Assembly: GCA_905182405.1 (NCBI GenBank)
Contig: CAJJBQ010000002.1
Span: 186,001-250,000 of the forward strand
DNA length: 64,000 nucleotides
DNA from: Akkermansiaceae bacterium
GTDB taxonomy: Bacteria > Verrucomicrobiota > Verrucomicrobiia > Verrucomicrobiales > Akkermansiaceae
Direction: 5' to 3'
Positions within the stretch are counted from its first letter, which is position 1. Each line of letters starts with the position of its first letter. Position numbers and translations under genes: made by a program. Of this stretch, positions 37,894 to 46,354 are shown piece by piece. The notes under the pieces were generated by a model. The model was not told the DNA's origin. It did no database searches and saw only the letters and a program-made list of their open reading frames with translations.

Positions 37894-39120
37894 ATGGCTG
37901 TTTTTAGTTACCAAGCATCCGATCATAGTGGGGAAATGCATAAGGGCAGGCTCACTGCCGACACGCTCGATGATGCGATGGGCCAAATTGTTGATTTGAA
38001 TCTCGTCCCAATCGATCTGCTGCGTGTCGGTGGCAGTTCCGATAACCTCTTCGCTCGCATACAGACCCACTATTTGCCAGTGCCGGCCCCGGACCTGATC
38101 GTCTTTACCAAACAACTCGTCACTATGGTGCGTGTCGGCATTCCGATGACGCAAGCGTTCTCGATCCTCAAGGATCAGACGGTGCAGCCTCGACTCCGCC
38201 GGCTGGCAGGTATCATCCGAGACGATATCGAAGCCGGTTCCAGCCTTTCAGCCGCAGCAGGAAAGCACTCAAAGGTTTTTTCACCCCTTTTTTGTAGCAT
38301 GATCGAGGCAGGGGAGGCGAGCGGGACGCTTCCGGAAGTTCTCGATCGACTGCTTTACCTGATCGAGCACGAGGCCCAAGTTAAGGCTGAGATCAAAACC
38401 GCGATGCGCTATCCGTTCATCGTAGTCGGCGTTCTTGGGGTCGCTTTCCTCGTTATGGTAGGCTTCGTCATCCCTCGATTTGTCTCCTTCTTCGATAAAC
38501 AAGGACTCGATTTGCCCCTGCCGACACGCATGTGTATCACGATGAGTGAAATTCTCACGGGCTACGGGATATGGATCGCTCTCGGGACGATCGTTAGCGG
38601 CCTGCTGTTTCATCGCTACTTTAACCGGACGGATGCCGGACGTTTGATCCGCGATCGCAGTCTGCTTGCCATACCGCTGATCGGGCCCGTCTTGGTCAAG
38701 GCTGCGATGTCTCGTTTCGCCAGCATTTTCGCAATCCTTCAGTCGAGCGGTGTCCTCGTTCTCGACTCGCTGCGAATCCTAACGGAGACCGTCGGCAATG
38801 CCGCTATCTCCGCCGAATTTGTCAAGGTCCGTGAGTTGCTGGAAGAAGGTCACGGCATTGCCGGTCCACTCAGCTCGTCCAGTTACTTCCCCCCCATGTT
38901 GGTCAATATGGTCAAGATTGGCGAGGAATCCGGTCGCCTCGACGAGATGCTTCGACATGTCTCCGAGCATTACGATGTGGAGATCAGTTACACCATTAAG
39001 AAGATGACGGATGCCATCGGACCCTTACTGATCATTTCCCTCACCGTCGTCGTCGGTTTCTTCGCGTTGGCCATCTACATGCCGATGTGGGAACTGACCC
39101 AGATGACGGGTAAAAAATAA
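37894..39120 (+). CDS. pilC: Pilus inner-membrane platform protein PilC/GspF
   Basis: 408 residues with two GspF/PilC cytoplasmic helical domains (about 70-195 and 275-395), each ending in a membrane helix: VGVLGVAFLVMVGFVIPRF near 165-190, a second helix near 215-240, and VVVGFFALAIYMPMW at the C-terminus. The repeated motif SSLSAAAGKHSKVFSPLFCSMI and the matching GIAGPLSSSSYFPPMLVNMV mark the two copies. This is the membrane platform turned by PilB/PilT. The N-terminal 65 residues form the usual small globular domain. It lies 80 bp after pilB on the same strand. Confidence 0.93.
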   Translation: MAVFSYQASDHSGEMHKGRLTADTLDDAMGQIVDLNLVPIDLLRVGGSSDNLFARIQTHYLPVPAPDLIVFTKQLVTMVRVGIPMTQAFSILKDQTVQPRLRRLAGIIRDDIEAGSSLSAAAGKHSKVFSPLFCSMIEAGEASGTLPEVLDRLLYLIEHEAQVKAEIKTAMRYPFIVVGVLGVAFLVMVGFVIPRFVSFFDKQGLDLPLPTRMCITMSEILTGYGIWIALGTIVSGLLFHRYFNRTDAGRLIRDRSLLAIPLIGPVLVKAAMSRFASIFAILQSSGVLVLDSLRILTETVGNAAISAEFVKVRELLEEGHGIAGPLSSSSYFPPMLVNMVKIGEESGRLDEMLRHVSEHYDVEISYTIKKMTDAIGPLLIISLTVVVGFFALAIYMPMWELTQMTGKK

Positions 39121-39147
39121 ACGCGTAAATACTGCCCCACCGATACC

Positions 39148-40293
39148 ATGAATTTGCCTAACCTGATGGGCCTCGCTGTGACACGCCGAGCCTCGGACGT
39201 ACACTTGGCCCCTGATCGAAGCCCCGCATTTCGAATCGACGGCGCCTTGCGCCCTCTGCGCGAAGAATACCCGCCACTCAGTAGCGAGGATTGCGAGGCT
39301 GCCATCCTCGGGATGCTGAGCCCGAATCAGATCGAGGTGCTCAATCAAGCTCTCGAGATCGATATCAGCTACGCGCTCGATCTGCCTCAGGGGATCACGC
39401 GTTTCCGCATCAACATCCACCGGCAGCAACGGGGCCTCGCTGCTGTCTTCCGCCTTATTCCCGACACTATTCCTTCCCCAGAGGAGCTCACTATGGAGGA
39501 ATCGATCTTCAATTTTTCCAAGCTCCCCCGCGGTTTGGTCCTCTTCACCGGAGCGACCGGGACCGGGAAATCGACGACGCTTGCTTGCTTGGTCGACCTA
39601 ATCAACAATCATAGCGCTAAGCATATTCTGACGGTAGAGGATCCGATCGAATATACTTATACAGAAAAGCAAGCCTGCATCACCCAGCGCGAACTGGGGA
39701 TCCACACGCACGGTTTCGGGTCCGCGCTCAAGTCAGCTCTTCGTGAAGACCCAGACGTCATCCTCGTGGGTGAAATGCGGGACCTCGAGACCATCCAGCT
39801 CGCCCTGACCGCTAGCGAGACAGGGCATCTCGTCTTTTCCACCCTACACACGAGTGATACCTCGCAGACCGTCGACCGTATTATCGACGTTTTCCCCCCG
39901 GCTCAACAGGCCTTGGTGCGTGCCCAACTGGCGTCAGTTCTCCAAGGCATTGTCACCCAGGTATTGCTCCCTCGTGCATCCGGAAGCGGTCGGATCGCGG
40001 CCCGCGAGATCCTGCTAGCGACCCCCGCCGTGCGGACAATGATCCGGGAAGGTAATACCCACCAACTTTACAATTCGCTCACCGGAGGCCTTCAGGCTGG
40101 GATGTGTCCTCTCGAGCTCTCCCTCGCCGCCAAAGTCCGGCAGAACCTCATTACCTTAGAAGACGCCGAGGGCGTGGCCAACCGTCCAACCATGCTGCAG
40201 GATTACCTCGCGAGCCAGACCTTTTCCTACACGGTTCCAGGCCTTGCTCTCGCTAAGCTCCAGGACACGGAGGAGTACGACGAGCTAAGTTGA
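39148..40293 (+). CDS. pilT: Type IV pilus retraction ATPase PilT
   Basis: 381 residues with the PilT layout: an N-terminal PAS-like domain, Walker A GATGTGKSTT, Asp box, Walker B region VILVGEMRDLETI and His box FSTLHTSD, then the C-terminal domain with IVTQVLLPR and the AIRNLIRE-like helix (here PAVRTMIREGNTHQL). No zinc tetracysteine site is present, as expected for retraction ATPases. It powers pilus depolymerisation (twitching, DNA uptake). Its presence marks this locus as type IV pilus rather than type II secretion. It starts 27 bp after pilC and closes the first pilus unit. Confidence 0.94.
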   Translation: MNLPNLMGLAVTRRASDVHLAPDRSPAFRIDGALRPLREEYPPLSSEDCEAAILGMLSPNQIEVLNQALEIDISYALDLPQGITRFRINIHRQQRGLAAVFRLIPDTIPSPEELTMEESIFNFSKLPRGLVLFTGATGTGKSTTLACLVDLINNHSAKHILTVEDPIEYTYTEKQACITQRELGIHTHGFGSALKSALREDPDVILVGEMRDLETIQLALTASETGHLVFSTLHTSDTSQTVDRIIDVFPPAQQALVRAQLASVLQGIVTQVLLPRASGSGRIAAREILLATPAVRTMIREGNTHQLYNSLTGGLQAGMCPLELSLAAKVRQNLITLEDAEGVANRPTMLQDYLASQTFSYTVPGLALAKLQDTEEYDELS

Positions 40294-40723
40294 TGAACTG
40301 CCACCACCACGGCAGATCACTCTAATGAGAGTGTGGCGTGCCTCATGACATGTCACTTTGCGGTGTCTAAAAATTGGTCTTTTGTCGTCCCCAGTTGCTT
40401 TTAAATTACGTTAATACCCAAGGTATTTTAAAAAAATACCGATTCAAGACAGGGGAAAGTGGTAAGAAGGCGCTTATTATTTTATTTTTATGAATACTTA
40501 TTGACATTTATGATCAATTCCAATATCTATCAAAGCGTTCTAGATATTCTCTTTCCCTCTCTCCATTGCGGGCCCCGTAAAAGGTATTCCGTTTTGTAAC
40601 CAAATTGTGGTCGACCACGTCACTCATCTCAACGGGGCGCTTAAAGCGCTTAACCTAAAAAGTAAAATCAACTCACCGTCGACCGCAGAGCCTGTTTCGA
40701 CATAGCAATCACACAAAAAAACG
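40294..40723. other. Intergenic region before the pilin genes
   Basis: A 430-bp gap. Just after pilT a CACTCT-AATG-AGAGTG stem (40318-40333) could be a weak terminator, but no T-run follows. The middle is strongly A/T-rich and carries the promoter at 40501-40529, about 195 bp upstream of the first pilin gene, so the pilin transcript would have a long untranslated leader. Confidence 0.55.
40501..40529 (+). promoter_or_regulatory. Sigma-70-type promoter of the pilin genes
   Basis: TTGACA at 40501-40506, 17-bp spacer, TATCTA at 40524-40529, in an A/T-rich region. It separates expression of the structural pilins from the assembly operon. Confidence 0.7.
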
Positions 40724-41149
40724 ATGAAAATAAATAGAAGACAAGCAACCCAGACAAAAAAAAGGAACGGTTTCACCTTGATCGAGGTCATCGCCGTCCT
40801 CGTCCTGCTAGGTATCCTCGCTGCCATCGCAGTACCGAAGTATATTGATATGGCTGATAACGCAAAGGACCGGGCGCTCGACGCGGGGATCGCCGAATTG
40901 AACGGCCGCGAAGCTCTTGCTTGGGGTCAACAGATGCTCGCGACGGCTGGCTACACTGCCTCTAGTGACGCCTTGATCCAAACTGCCGTCGGCACCGACC
41001 TTAATCAGGGTTCGGGGACCGATTATACATTCTTTGTTACTGGTACTACATCAGGCAACATGAAATTCCAAAGTTATCCCGATCCAACGGCGCTAGCTCT
41101 GACGCGGACAGTATCGACCGCAACTGCACCTGCGACCTGGTCGAGATAG
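40724..41149 (+). CDS. Type IV pilin, probable major subunit
   Basis: A 141-residue prepilin: basic leader of about 15 residues ending in Gly, then the class III signal FTLIEVIAVLVLLGILAAIA with the conserved Glu5, and a short C-terminal globular part rich in Ala, Thr and Gly. The cut is expected after NG. It lies first in the pilin set, right behind the strong promoter, which is where a major subunit is expected; the ADNAKDRALDAGIAELNGREA helix end is also typical of major pilins. No Cys pair is present. The four similar genes downstream look like minor pilins. Confidence 0.88.
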   Translation: MKINRRQATQTKKRNGFTLIEVIAVLVLLGILAAIAVPKYIDMADNAKDRALDAGIAELNGREALAWGQQMLATAGYTASSDALIQTAVGTDLNQGSGTDYTFFVTGTTSGNMKFQSYPDPTALALTRTVSTATAPATWSR

Positions 41150-41246
41150 TAATCTAAGAATAATTCAGGGCTGAGTTCATTCCAGAAAACCATCCCGTGA
41201 ACTCGGTCCGAAACTTGGAAGATAGTTCCAACGCGATTCCCCAAAA

Positions 41247-41732
41247 GTGACTCATCTCAAGCAGTACTCCGCGCAGTTCCGCAGTGGCTTTACCTTGGTC
41301 GAAGCTGTGGCCACTTTGGTTCTGCTCGGGATTTTGGGCGGGGGAGTTGTGAGCGTTTTACCTGGCTCCAATGTCACTTTGACGGCTGAAACCGATCGAC
41401 TGAGTTCCCATTTGCGCTACGCCCAGCTCAGGGCTCAAGCCGATAGCTATCAGTGGCGCGTGGTATTCACCAACACCACAAGTTACCAGATTGGGCCCGT
41501 GATTCCTGGCGCAGGTTTCACGCCGGGAATTATTCCCGGCGCCGGCGCTATGGAAGGTAACCTGGCCGAGGGCGTGACAACGTCCGCAGGAACCGTCATT
41601 CGGTTTGATTCATGGGGGAGGCCCTGGAGCGATGCCGGAACTCTCCTTGGCGCAGATCAGACGATCATCCTGACCGACGGGGCACGAGACCAGAGCATCA
41701 CAATTCTAGCGGGAACCGGATTGATCCAATGA
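41247..41732 (+). CDS. Minor pilin, GspH/FimT-like
   Basis: 161 residues with a prepilin signal (SG, then FTLVEAVATLVLLGILGGGVV) and Glu5. The region after the helix, ETDRLSSHLRYAQLRAQADSYQWRV, matches the GspH/FimT pattern of minor pilins. The C-terminal part forms a beta-rich domain with FDSWGRPW, a common feature of that family. Minor pilins of this type are thought to prime pilus assembly. It follows the first pilin after 97 bp, and its stop overlaps the next start by ATGA. The start is taken as the GTG at 41247. Confidence 0.84.
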   Translation: MTHLKQYSAQFRSGFTLVEAVATLVLLGILGGGVVSVLPGSNVTLTAETDRLSSHLRYAQLRAQADSYQWRVVFTNTTSYQIGPVIPGAGFTPGIIPGAGAMEGNLAEGVTTSAGTVIRFDSWGRPWSDAGTLLGADQTIILTDGARDQSITILAGTGLIQ

Positions 41733-42169
41733 AATCGACGTCCCACAAATCTCGTCCAGCGTTCTTTCGCAACCGAGGCGCCTTTACCCTCATCGAGGTG
41801 ATCGCCACTCTCTCGCTATCGGCGGTTTTGATGGCCTTTTTGCTGCCCCTGATCGCTTCCGGCCTTCAAGGGAGCAGAAGCGCGTTGCTGCGCATGCCGG
41901 AAACCAACAATCTGCGGACGGAAATGGATGCGGTGTGGCACCTTTATCGCACCGTTTACCCCAACAATCTGCCTGCCTTATCCGCCGCGATCGACACTGC
42001 CGCTGCCGCTGATCCTCCAGCTTATATCCTTCACGACAAAAGCTGGGTTGATTTCGAGGTTAATGGGGTCGAATCCATCCCCCCTCCGGGCAATGAAGAT
42101 ATTCTGAGGGTCACCTTGGGCAACAGCCAGGGTGAGCGTCTCACCACCTATTTTTTCCCTATTCCTTAA
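41729..42169 (+). CDS. Minor pilin with atypical Ala at +1
   Basis: 146 residues from the ATG at 41729; the longer frame to 41612 overlaps the preceding gene and lacks a prepilin leader. The signal reads NRG then AFTLIEVIATLSLSAVLMAFLL, so the residue after the cut is Ala instead of Phe or Met, with Glu6 in place of Glu5 if cleaved after Gly. Cleavage one residue later (after GA) would restore Glu5. The rest is a short globular domain with an LRTEMDAVWHLYRT helix. It overlaps the gene before by ATGA and the next gene starts 4 bp later, so the three are one unit. Confidence 0.8.
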   Translation: MKSTSHKSRPAFFRNRGAFTLIEVIATLSLSAVLMAFLLPLIASGLQGSRSALLRMPETNNLRTEMDAVWHLYRTVYPNNLPALSAAIDTAAAADPPAYILHDKSWVDFEVNGVESIPPPGNEDILRVTLGNSQGERLTTYFFPIP

Positions 42170-42173
42170 TATC

Positions 42174-42644
42174 ATGAAGACCCATCGCCAGAATCGGGCG
42201 GGCTTTACCCTTATTGAGGTCATCGCCGTCCTGGCCCTGACCGGGATCGCACTGGTATTTACCGCCATGTTGCTCGTGACGTCCACTAATGTCTTCATCA
42301 GCAACAAGGGCGCTGCCGAGGACTCCCAAAAAATCCAGGTCGCCATGAATCGTTTAGTTAAGGAACTGACTTTTGCGGGCGCTGGAACCGTGGTGGTCAC
42401 CGACGATCGGACTGTTCAGTGGACTTCTCATCATCCCGATCCCGATCGGTTTGGTGAAGTGGGGACCGCTACCTGGAATGGCACCTCCGGCTCCAACTTG
42501 ACTCTGCAGGGTGCCGCGCTGTTGGACAATGTGAGCGTTTTTGCGGTCTCCTCCACGGCCGACGCCATCACCATCACCTTACGATCTGCGCGAAGTGATG
42601 GAATATCAAACACCACGACGGTCCATCCCCGCTATGATCAGTAA
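42174..42644 (+). CDS. Minor pilin, GspJ/PilW-like
   Basis: 156 residues from the ATG at 42174, chosen because it opens a basic leader ending AG before FTLIEVIAVLALTGIALVFTAMLL; the longer frame to 42132 would overlap the previous gene. After the helix comes VAMNRLVKELTFAGA, the pattern of the PilW/GspJ class of minor pilins, and a beta-strand domain (GTATWNGTSGSNLTLQG). It is the fourth prepilin in the set. There is no Cys pair. It should be processed by a prepilin peptidase that is not encoded in this window. Confidence 0.84.
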   Translation: MKTHRQNRAGFTLIEVIAVLALTGIALVFTAMLLVTSTNVFISNKGAAEDSQKIQVAMNRLVKELTFAGAGTVVVTDDRTVQWTSHHPDPDRFGEVGTATWNGTSGSNLTLQGAALLDNVSVFAVSSTADAITITLRSARSDGISNTTTVHPRYDQ

Positions 42645-42758
42645 AGAAGAGCAAGTGATACCCCGCTCAGCTCAATCGAGGATGGGAATCGTGGTGAGCC
42701 GTTTCACCGCGCGAAGTGGCGGTCCACTCTATTAAGACTCCCCGAACCGAAGAACCAG

Positions 42759-43145
42759 ATGATGACTCCCCAAAAAGCGACCCCAATCCCCCCCATCCCT
42801 TCCCTTCGGAAGGGCGCGGTCTTGGTTAGCGTGATCGCAGTGATGCTAATCATGGCCGTTTTGGGGGTATCAGTGATCTCCTTGACCCAGAGTTCGGAGC
42901 AAAGCTCCCTCAGCTTCAATGCAGGGTCCCGCTCCTACTATCTGGCCGAATCAGGATTGCGCTATGCCCAGCACATCCATGACAGCGAAGGGTGGCTCGA
43001 CGGATATCAACACACTTTAAGCCTTCAGGGTGGCGAAGAGATTGAGGTCATTCGGAACGGTAACACCTTCTGGGCGACAGCCATCGTGGGTGCCGGGACA
43101 GCGCAGGAGGCGCGAGCTCGCGTCCCGATGCCATTGAGCCCGTGA
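42759..43145 (+). CDS. PilX/GspK-like minor pilin
   Basis: 128 residues with a Pro-rich N-terminus, a Lys-Gly before the hydrophobic segment AVLVSVIAVMLIMAVLGVSVIS, and the sequence SRSYYLAESGLRYAQH, typical of PilX N-terminal (PilX_N/DUF4900) proteins, where the AESG region follows the helix. There is no Glu5, as in GspK-like tip pilins. The short C-terminal domain ends with a Pro-rich tail. It closes the pilin unit, 114 bp after the PilW-like gene, so a fifth prepilin-like component is likely. Confidence 0.75.
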   Translation: MMTPQKATPIPPIPSLRKGAVLVSVIAVMLIMAVLGVSVISLTQSSEQSSLSFNAGSRSYYLAESGLRYAQHIHDSEGWLDGYQHTLSLQGGEEIEVIRNGNTFWATAIVGAGTAQEARARVPMPLSP

Positions 43146-43311
43146 AGTAGGGAGCAGGACAAGCGCTGGTTAACCTCGGGGCGCCGTTGGACCTTATCTC
43201 CTTTTGGTTCTACTTCGATGACCGGGTGAGTCACTCAGAAGGACTCTGGAGGATGAGTGCCCGTTCCGGCCAGGTTCTTCAGCCGTCTACGACCGATGGC
43301 GTCGATTAGAT

Positions 43312-44223
43312 TCAGCGATTTAGCCAGGAGGCCATTGACCGCGTCACGAGGTCGGCGGCATCTTGTTGGACGAAGTGCCCTGCTCCAGGGATTGTCACCA
43401 AGGTGAGATCGCTCTCGACCCAGTTCCAGGTACCGTTGAGGGCCCCTGCCAGGAGTGCGTTGTCGTCGAGGCCGTGGATTAAAAGGACCGGGCAGGCGAC
43501 CTTTACCCTGGGACCTTCCTTCGGCAGTTCGTAGGGTGGTCGCGGATAGTTTTTCTTATAGAGGTTCAGCATCGCTTCAAAATCTGAGCGCTCAAATGCC
43601 TCGAGATACTTTTTCTTGGCCGTAGCGTCGGTGACCCAGGATGCGAGTCCTTCCGCCGTGAGTTTTTTGTGGGCTCCTGGTTTTTGAAATTCCCGGGCAT
43701 AGGCCGAGTTCTTTTGCTGCAGTGGGTTGGTGGCCAGTTCCCGCGTGAGTCCGTGCGGGTGGGGGAGGTTCAGGACGATAAGCTTCTCGGTAAGCTCGGG
43801 ATGGGTCATCGCGAAGCTCCACGCGACCATACCACCCCAGTCATGGCCGCAGATGACCGCCTTTTTTTTTCCGATTTGTTTCAGCACCGCGGCGACATCT
43901 TCCATTAGTAACGGGATCGCGTAGTTGTCGACGCCCTTCGGTTTGTCGCTCTTGTTGAAGCCGCGCAGGTCGATCGCGACTATGTGTCGAGTCTTCGAGA
44001 GGGCTGCGATCTGTTTACGCCATGTATACCAGTAATCAGGAAATCCGTGGATCATGATCACCGGAGCGCCGGGATTCTTATCCCCCGCCGAAACGTAGTG
44101 GATCTTCACCCCATCGTTTTCCGCAAAGTGGTGACCGAGTTCCGTTTCACCCTGAGAACATAAAGGCAAGGAAGCGAGCGAGACTGCGATCAGCCAGGAT
44201 GAGATGGTGTGTTGATTGAACAT
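43312..44223 (-). CDS. Secreted alpha/beta hydrolase, epoxide-hydrolase-like
   Basis: 303 residues with a signal peptide (about 1-25) and an alpha/beta-hydrolase fold: oxyanion [10 protein letters not shown], nucleophile D in the GHDWGG elbow, cap domain, and catalytic His in [10 protein letters not shown]. Asp as nucleophile in HDWGG is characteristic of epoxide hydrolases and haloalkane dehalogenases; dehalogenases usually show a Trp-Asn halide site that I do not see, so epoxide hydrolase is the better guess. It converges on the pilin unit. No operon partner is evident. Confidence 0.88.
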   Translation of the reverse strand: MFNQHTISSWLIAVSLASLPLCSQGETELGHHFAENDGVKIHYVSAGDKNPGAPVIMIHGFPDYWYTWRKQIAALSKTRHIVAIDLRGFNKSDKPKGVDNYAIPLLMEDVAAVLKQIGKKKAVICGHDWGGMVAWSFAMTHPELTEKLIVLNLPHPHGLTRELATNPLQQKNSAYAREFQKPGAHKKLTAEGLASWVTDATAKKKYLEAFERSDFEAMLNLYKKNYPRPPYELPKEGPRVKVACPVLLIHGLDDNALLAGALNGTWNWVESDLTLVTIPGAGHFVQQDAADLVTRSMASWLNR

Positions 44224-44619
44224 GCTGGAATGGAGTAGATCTACTTTTGGATATTTAATAACTATCAGGTTGTTAAGGGCTAAGCCAGATTAAGCAACTT
44301 CCGAGCATCCAAATAGCCCGGTGCCCGTTCGCCCTTCTTGTCTTTCTTCGTCATGCCGTATCAGCTCCATCCAGGTTCGCATTCGGCGCCAGCGCGGAGC
44401 GGGTGGGGGTCGGAGGACATCTCTGGAATCCTTCGCACGCACGCTTTGTATTCGCGTTTCACGGTTTTGGCTCTGACGATTCGGTCGTGGGACACTTAAT
44501 TATTCGCCATACTTCACAGTTGCTAGTCGCCGTGAGGATAGTAGCTCGCCCGCACCCGCAACGTGGTTTTTGGATTTTTCGGAATCTTCACGCGTCGTTT
44601 TAGAGAATAGGGAGCATTA
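44224..44619. other. Intergenic region, nothing recognised
   Basis: About 400 bp. On the minus strand two short coding-like stretches are visible: 24 codons from an ATG near 44354 (MTKKDKKGERAPGYLDARK), and the last 25 codons before 44523 (TTLRVRASYYP), but neither belongs to a known gene or has a proper context. Confidence 0.35.
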
Positions 44620-46119
44620 TTATGTTTCAGACTCGTTCGTTTTCCCAGGACCTTTGGCCGGACGTTCTCTAATGAATTCCTTTGATTTCTCGGAATCGAT
44701 AACAGGAGGCTCATTAATCGTATCCCTATTCCCTTTGTCTGAATCGCTGAGGTAATCTTTGATATCACGGCGCACTTTGACGACCGACGGGTAGCGCTGG
44801 GAGACTTGGTTGATGGCGCGGACGCTCATCTGAATGCCGTGCGTATCCGGCGTCCAATCCTGAAGGATGCACAGTTCGCTTTGCTTCGCGAGGCGGACGC
44901 CCGCGAGATTAAACAAAGGAAGAAGTTCCTTCGACTCTGACGCCCAAATCGCCGCGTTGTAGGCCGCCGTCGAGAGCCAGACATTTTCACCGAAGGCTTT
45001 AGCTTTGGAAAACTTGAGTTGATACTGAGAGTGAATCTGCGTGATCGCTTGACGAGCATCGTCGTCAATCTTGAGTAATTCGTCGATCTCCTTAATGAGG
45101 GATATGATCGTTTCGTTCGGCTGTAATCCGCCTTCCTTGGCCGAAGTAGTGAGCTTCTGGCAAGCCTGCTTGAAGGGATTCGAGTAGTTCTGGTTCCATA
45201 TTTCCACCTGAAGGCTTCCGGAGCCCCAGACCTTTCTGACACGAGAGTTGAAACGAATCCGGGTATCGTCAGAGAGGTGGTAGTAATTGCTCTTATTGTG
45301 AGAAATAGCGTGACTCATCAAGATCCGTCCGTCCGGAATTCCAAAGATGTTGCGATCCCGATCCGAGGGCGTTTTTCCCCCGGCAGCGCCGCTTCCATCG
45401 AAGTGATCCCAAAAGTAATTTGAATACGCGGTGAGAGCGACAAGGATGAGTTGAGCATGACGCTCTTCGTCTTCACGTTGGTAGCTGATACCAAAACCTC
45501 TCGCAGTGGCCATCTTGAGATACGGTAATTTCAGAGCGATCTCGAAATCGCCGTTGCCCGAACCTGCACGACGGGAATTGACAGAATCAAGAAGGAGCTT
45601 GCTGACATTCTCTTGAGTCTTGAGATCTTGCAATATTCCTTCGGCGACGATGAGCTTCGTTTGAAATTCAGATAGAAGATCCGATTTGAGTTGTTTTCTA
45701 ATCGAGAGGATTTTCTCCCAAGCTGCATGTGCTTGCTTTGCAAGTTCCTCGAGCCCCTCATAGGAACTTCTGAGGCCCGTGGGGTCGACAGAGCCATTTT
45801 TTTGAAGACGACGGAGATCACGCATTGCACTCTTGATCTGCTTGATCTCATTTTGACTGAGCGTCTGCCGTGCCCTTTGCTTAAGAAGAGCCTTCCGGAG
45901 AGCGGGTTTTTCGATGGCTTCGATCTCAGGGTCATCGAGGTAATCCTGATAGCCCTGCATGAGTAAATCACCTTCTTCAAGTAGGATGGCCGCTTGTCTA
46001 TTCTTTGTTTGAAGGGCTTCGATTAGTGTAGCGTAGTCGGCTTGCGCATGGCTTGCGGAGGTCGCGAGGCCAAAGGCCAAGCCAAAAATGGCTGTGCGGA
46101 ATCGTGGGAGTATTTTCAT
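44620..46119 (-). CDS. Secreted protein of unknown function, coiled-coil N-terminus
   Basis: 499 residues with a Sec signal peptide (cut near residue 24, SHA-QA). Residues about 25-180 are charged and heptad-rich, predicting coiled coils; residues about 200-320 form an aromatic-rich globular part (KLPYLKMATARGFGISYQRED, YYHLSDDTRIRFNSR); then more helices, and a Lys/Glu/Pro-rich disordered tail of about 40 residues. I do not recognise a family. The length, single-gene context and lack of catalytic motifs suggest a structural or binding role outside the cytoplasm. Confidence 0.7.
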   Translation of the reverse strand: MKILPRFRTAIFGLAFGLATSASHAQADYATLIEALQTKNRQAAILLEEGDLLMQGYQDYLDDPEIEAIEKPALRKALLKQRARQTLSQNEIKQIKSAMRDLRRLQKNGSVDPTGLRSSYEGLEELAKQAHAAWEKILSIRKQLKSDLLSEFQTKLIVAEGILQDLKTQENVSKLLLDSVNSRRAGSGNGDFEIALKLPYLKMATARGFGISYQREDEERHAQLILVALTAYSNYFWDHFDGSGAAGGKTPSDRDRNIFGIPDGRILMSHAISHNKSNYYHLSDDTRIRFNSRVRKVWGSGSLQVEIWNQNYSNPFKQACQKLTTSAKEGGLQPNETIISLIKEIDELLKIDDDARQAITQIHSQYQLKFSKAKAFGENVWLSTAAYNAAIWASESKELLPLFNLAGVRLAKQSELCILQDWTPDTHGIQMSVRAINQVSQRYPSVVKVRRDIKDYLSDSDKGNRDTINEPPVIDSEKSKEFIRERPAKGPGKTNESET

Positions 46120-46354
46120 ATTACTTGGAGGTCTAATGGGTCCGAGGTGCCGCCTGTTAAGCGGGATCGATACGGGCGGATCGAGTATTATATTTCATAG
46201 CGTTCGCTTGAGCATTGCCATAATCACCTGGCTCGGGGTTCCGTCTTGTCTTAGCTGATGGAATTTTCTTTATAGGCTGGTCCCTGTCTCAGGGCACCAT
46301 TGAGGAGAGAAAGGAAATAGACGGTGGTGGTGACGGTGATGATACACAAAGTTT

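Noticed and set aside
40318..40333. Terminator after pilT
   Set aside because: Only a 6-bp stem and no T-run; too weak to list as a terminator.
31663..43145. Type II secretion instead of type IV pilus
   Set aside because: PilM, PilO and a PilT retraction ATPase are present; these are pilus components.
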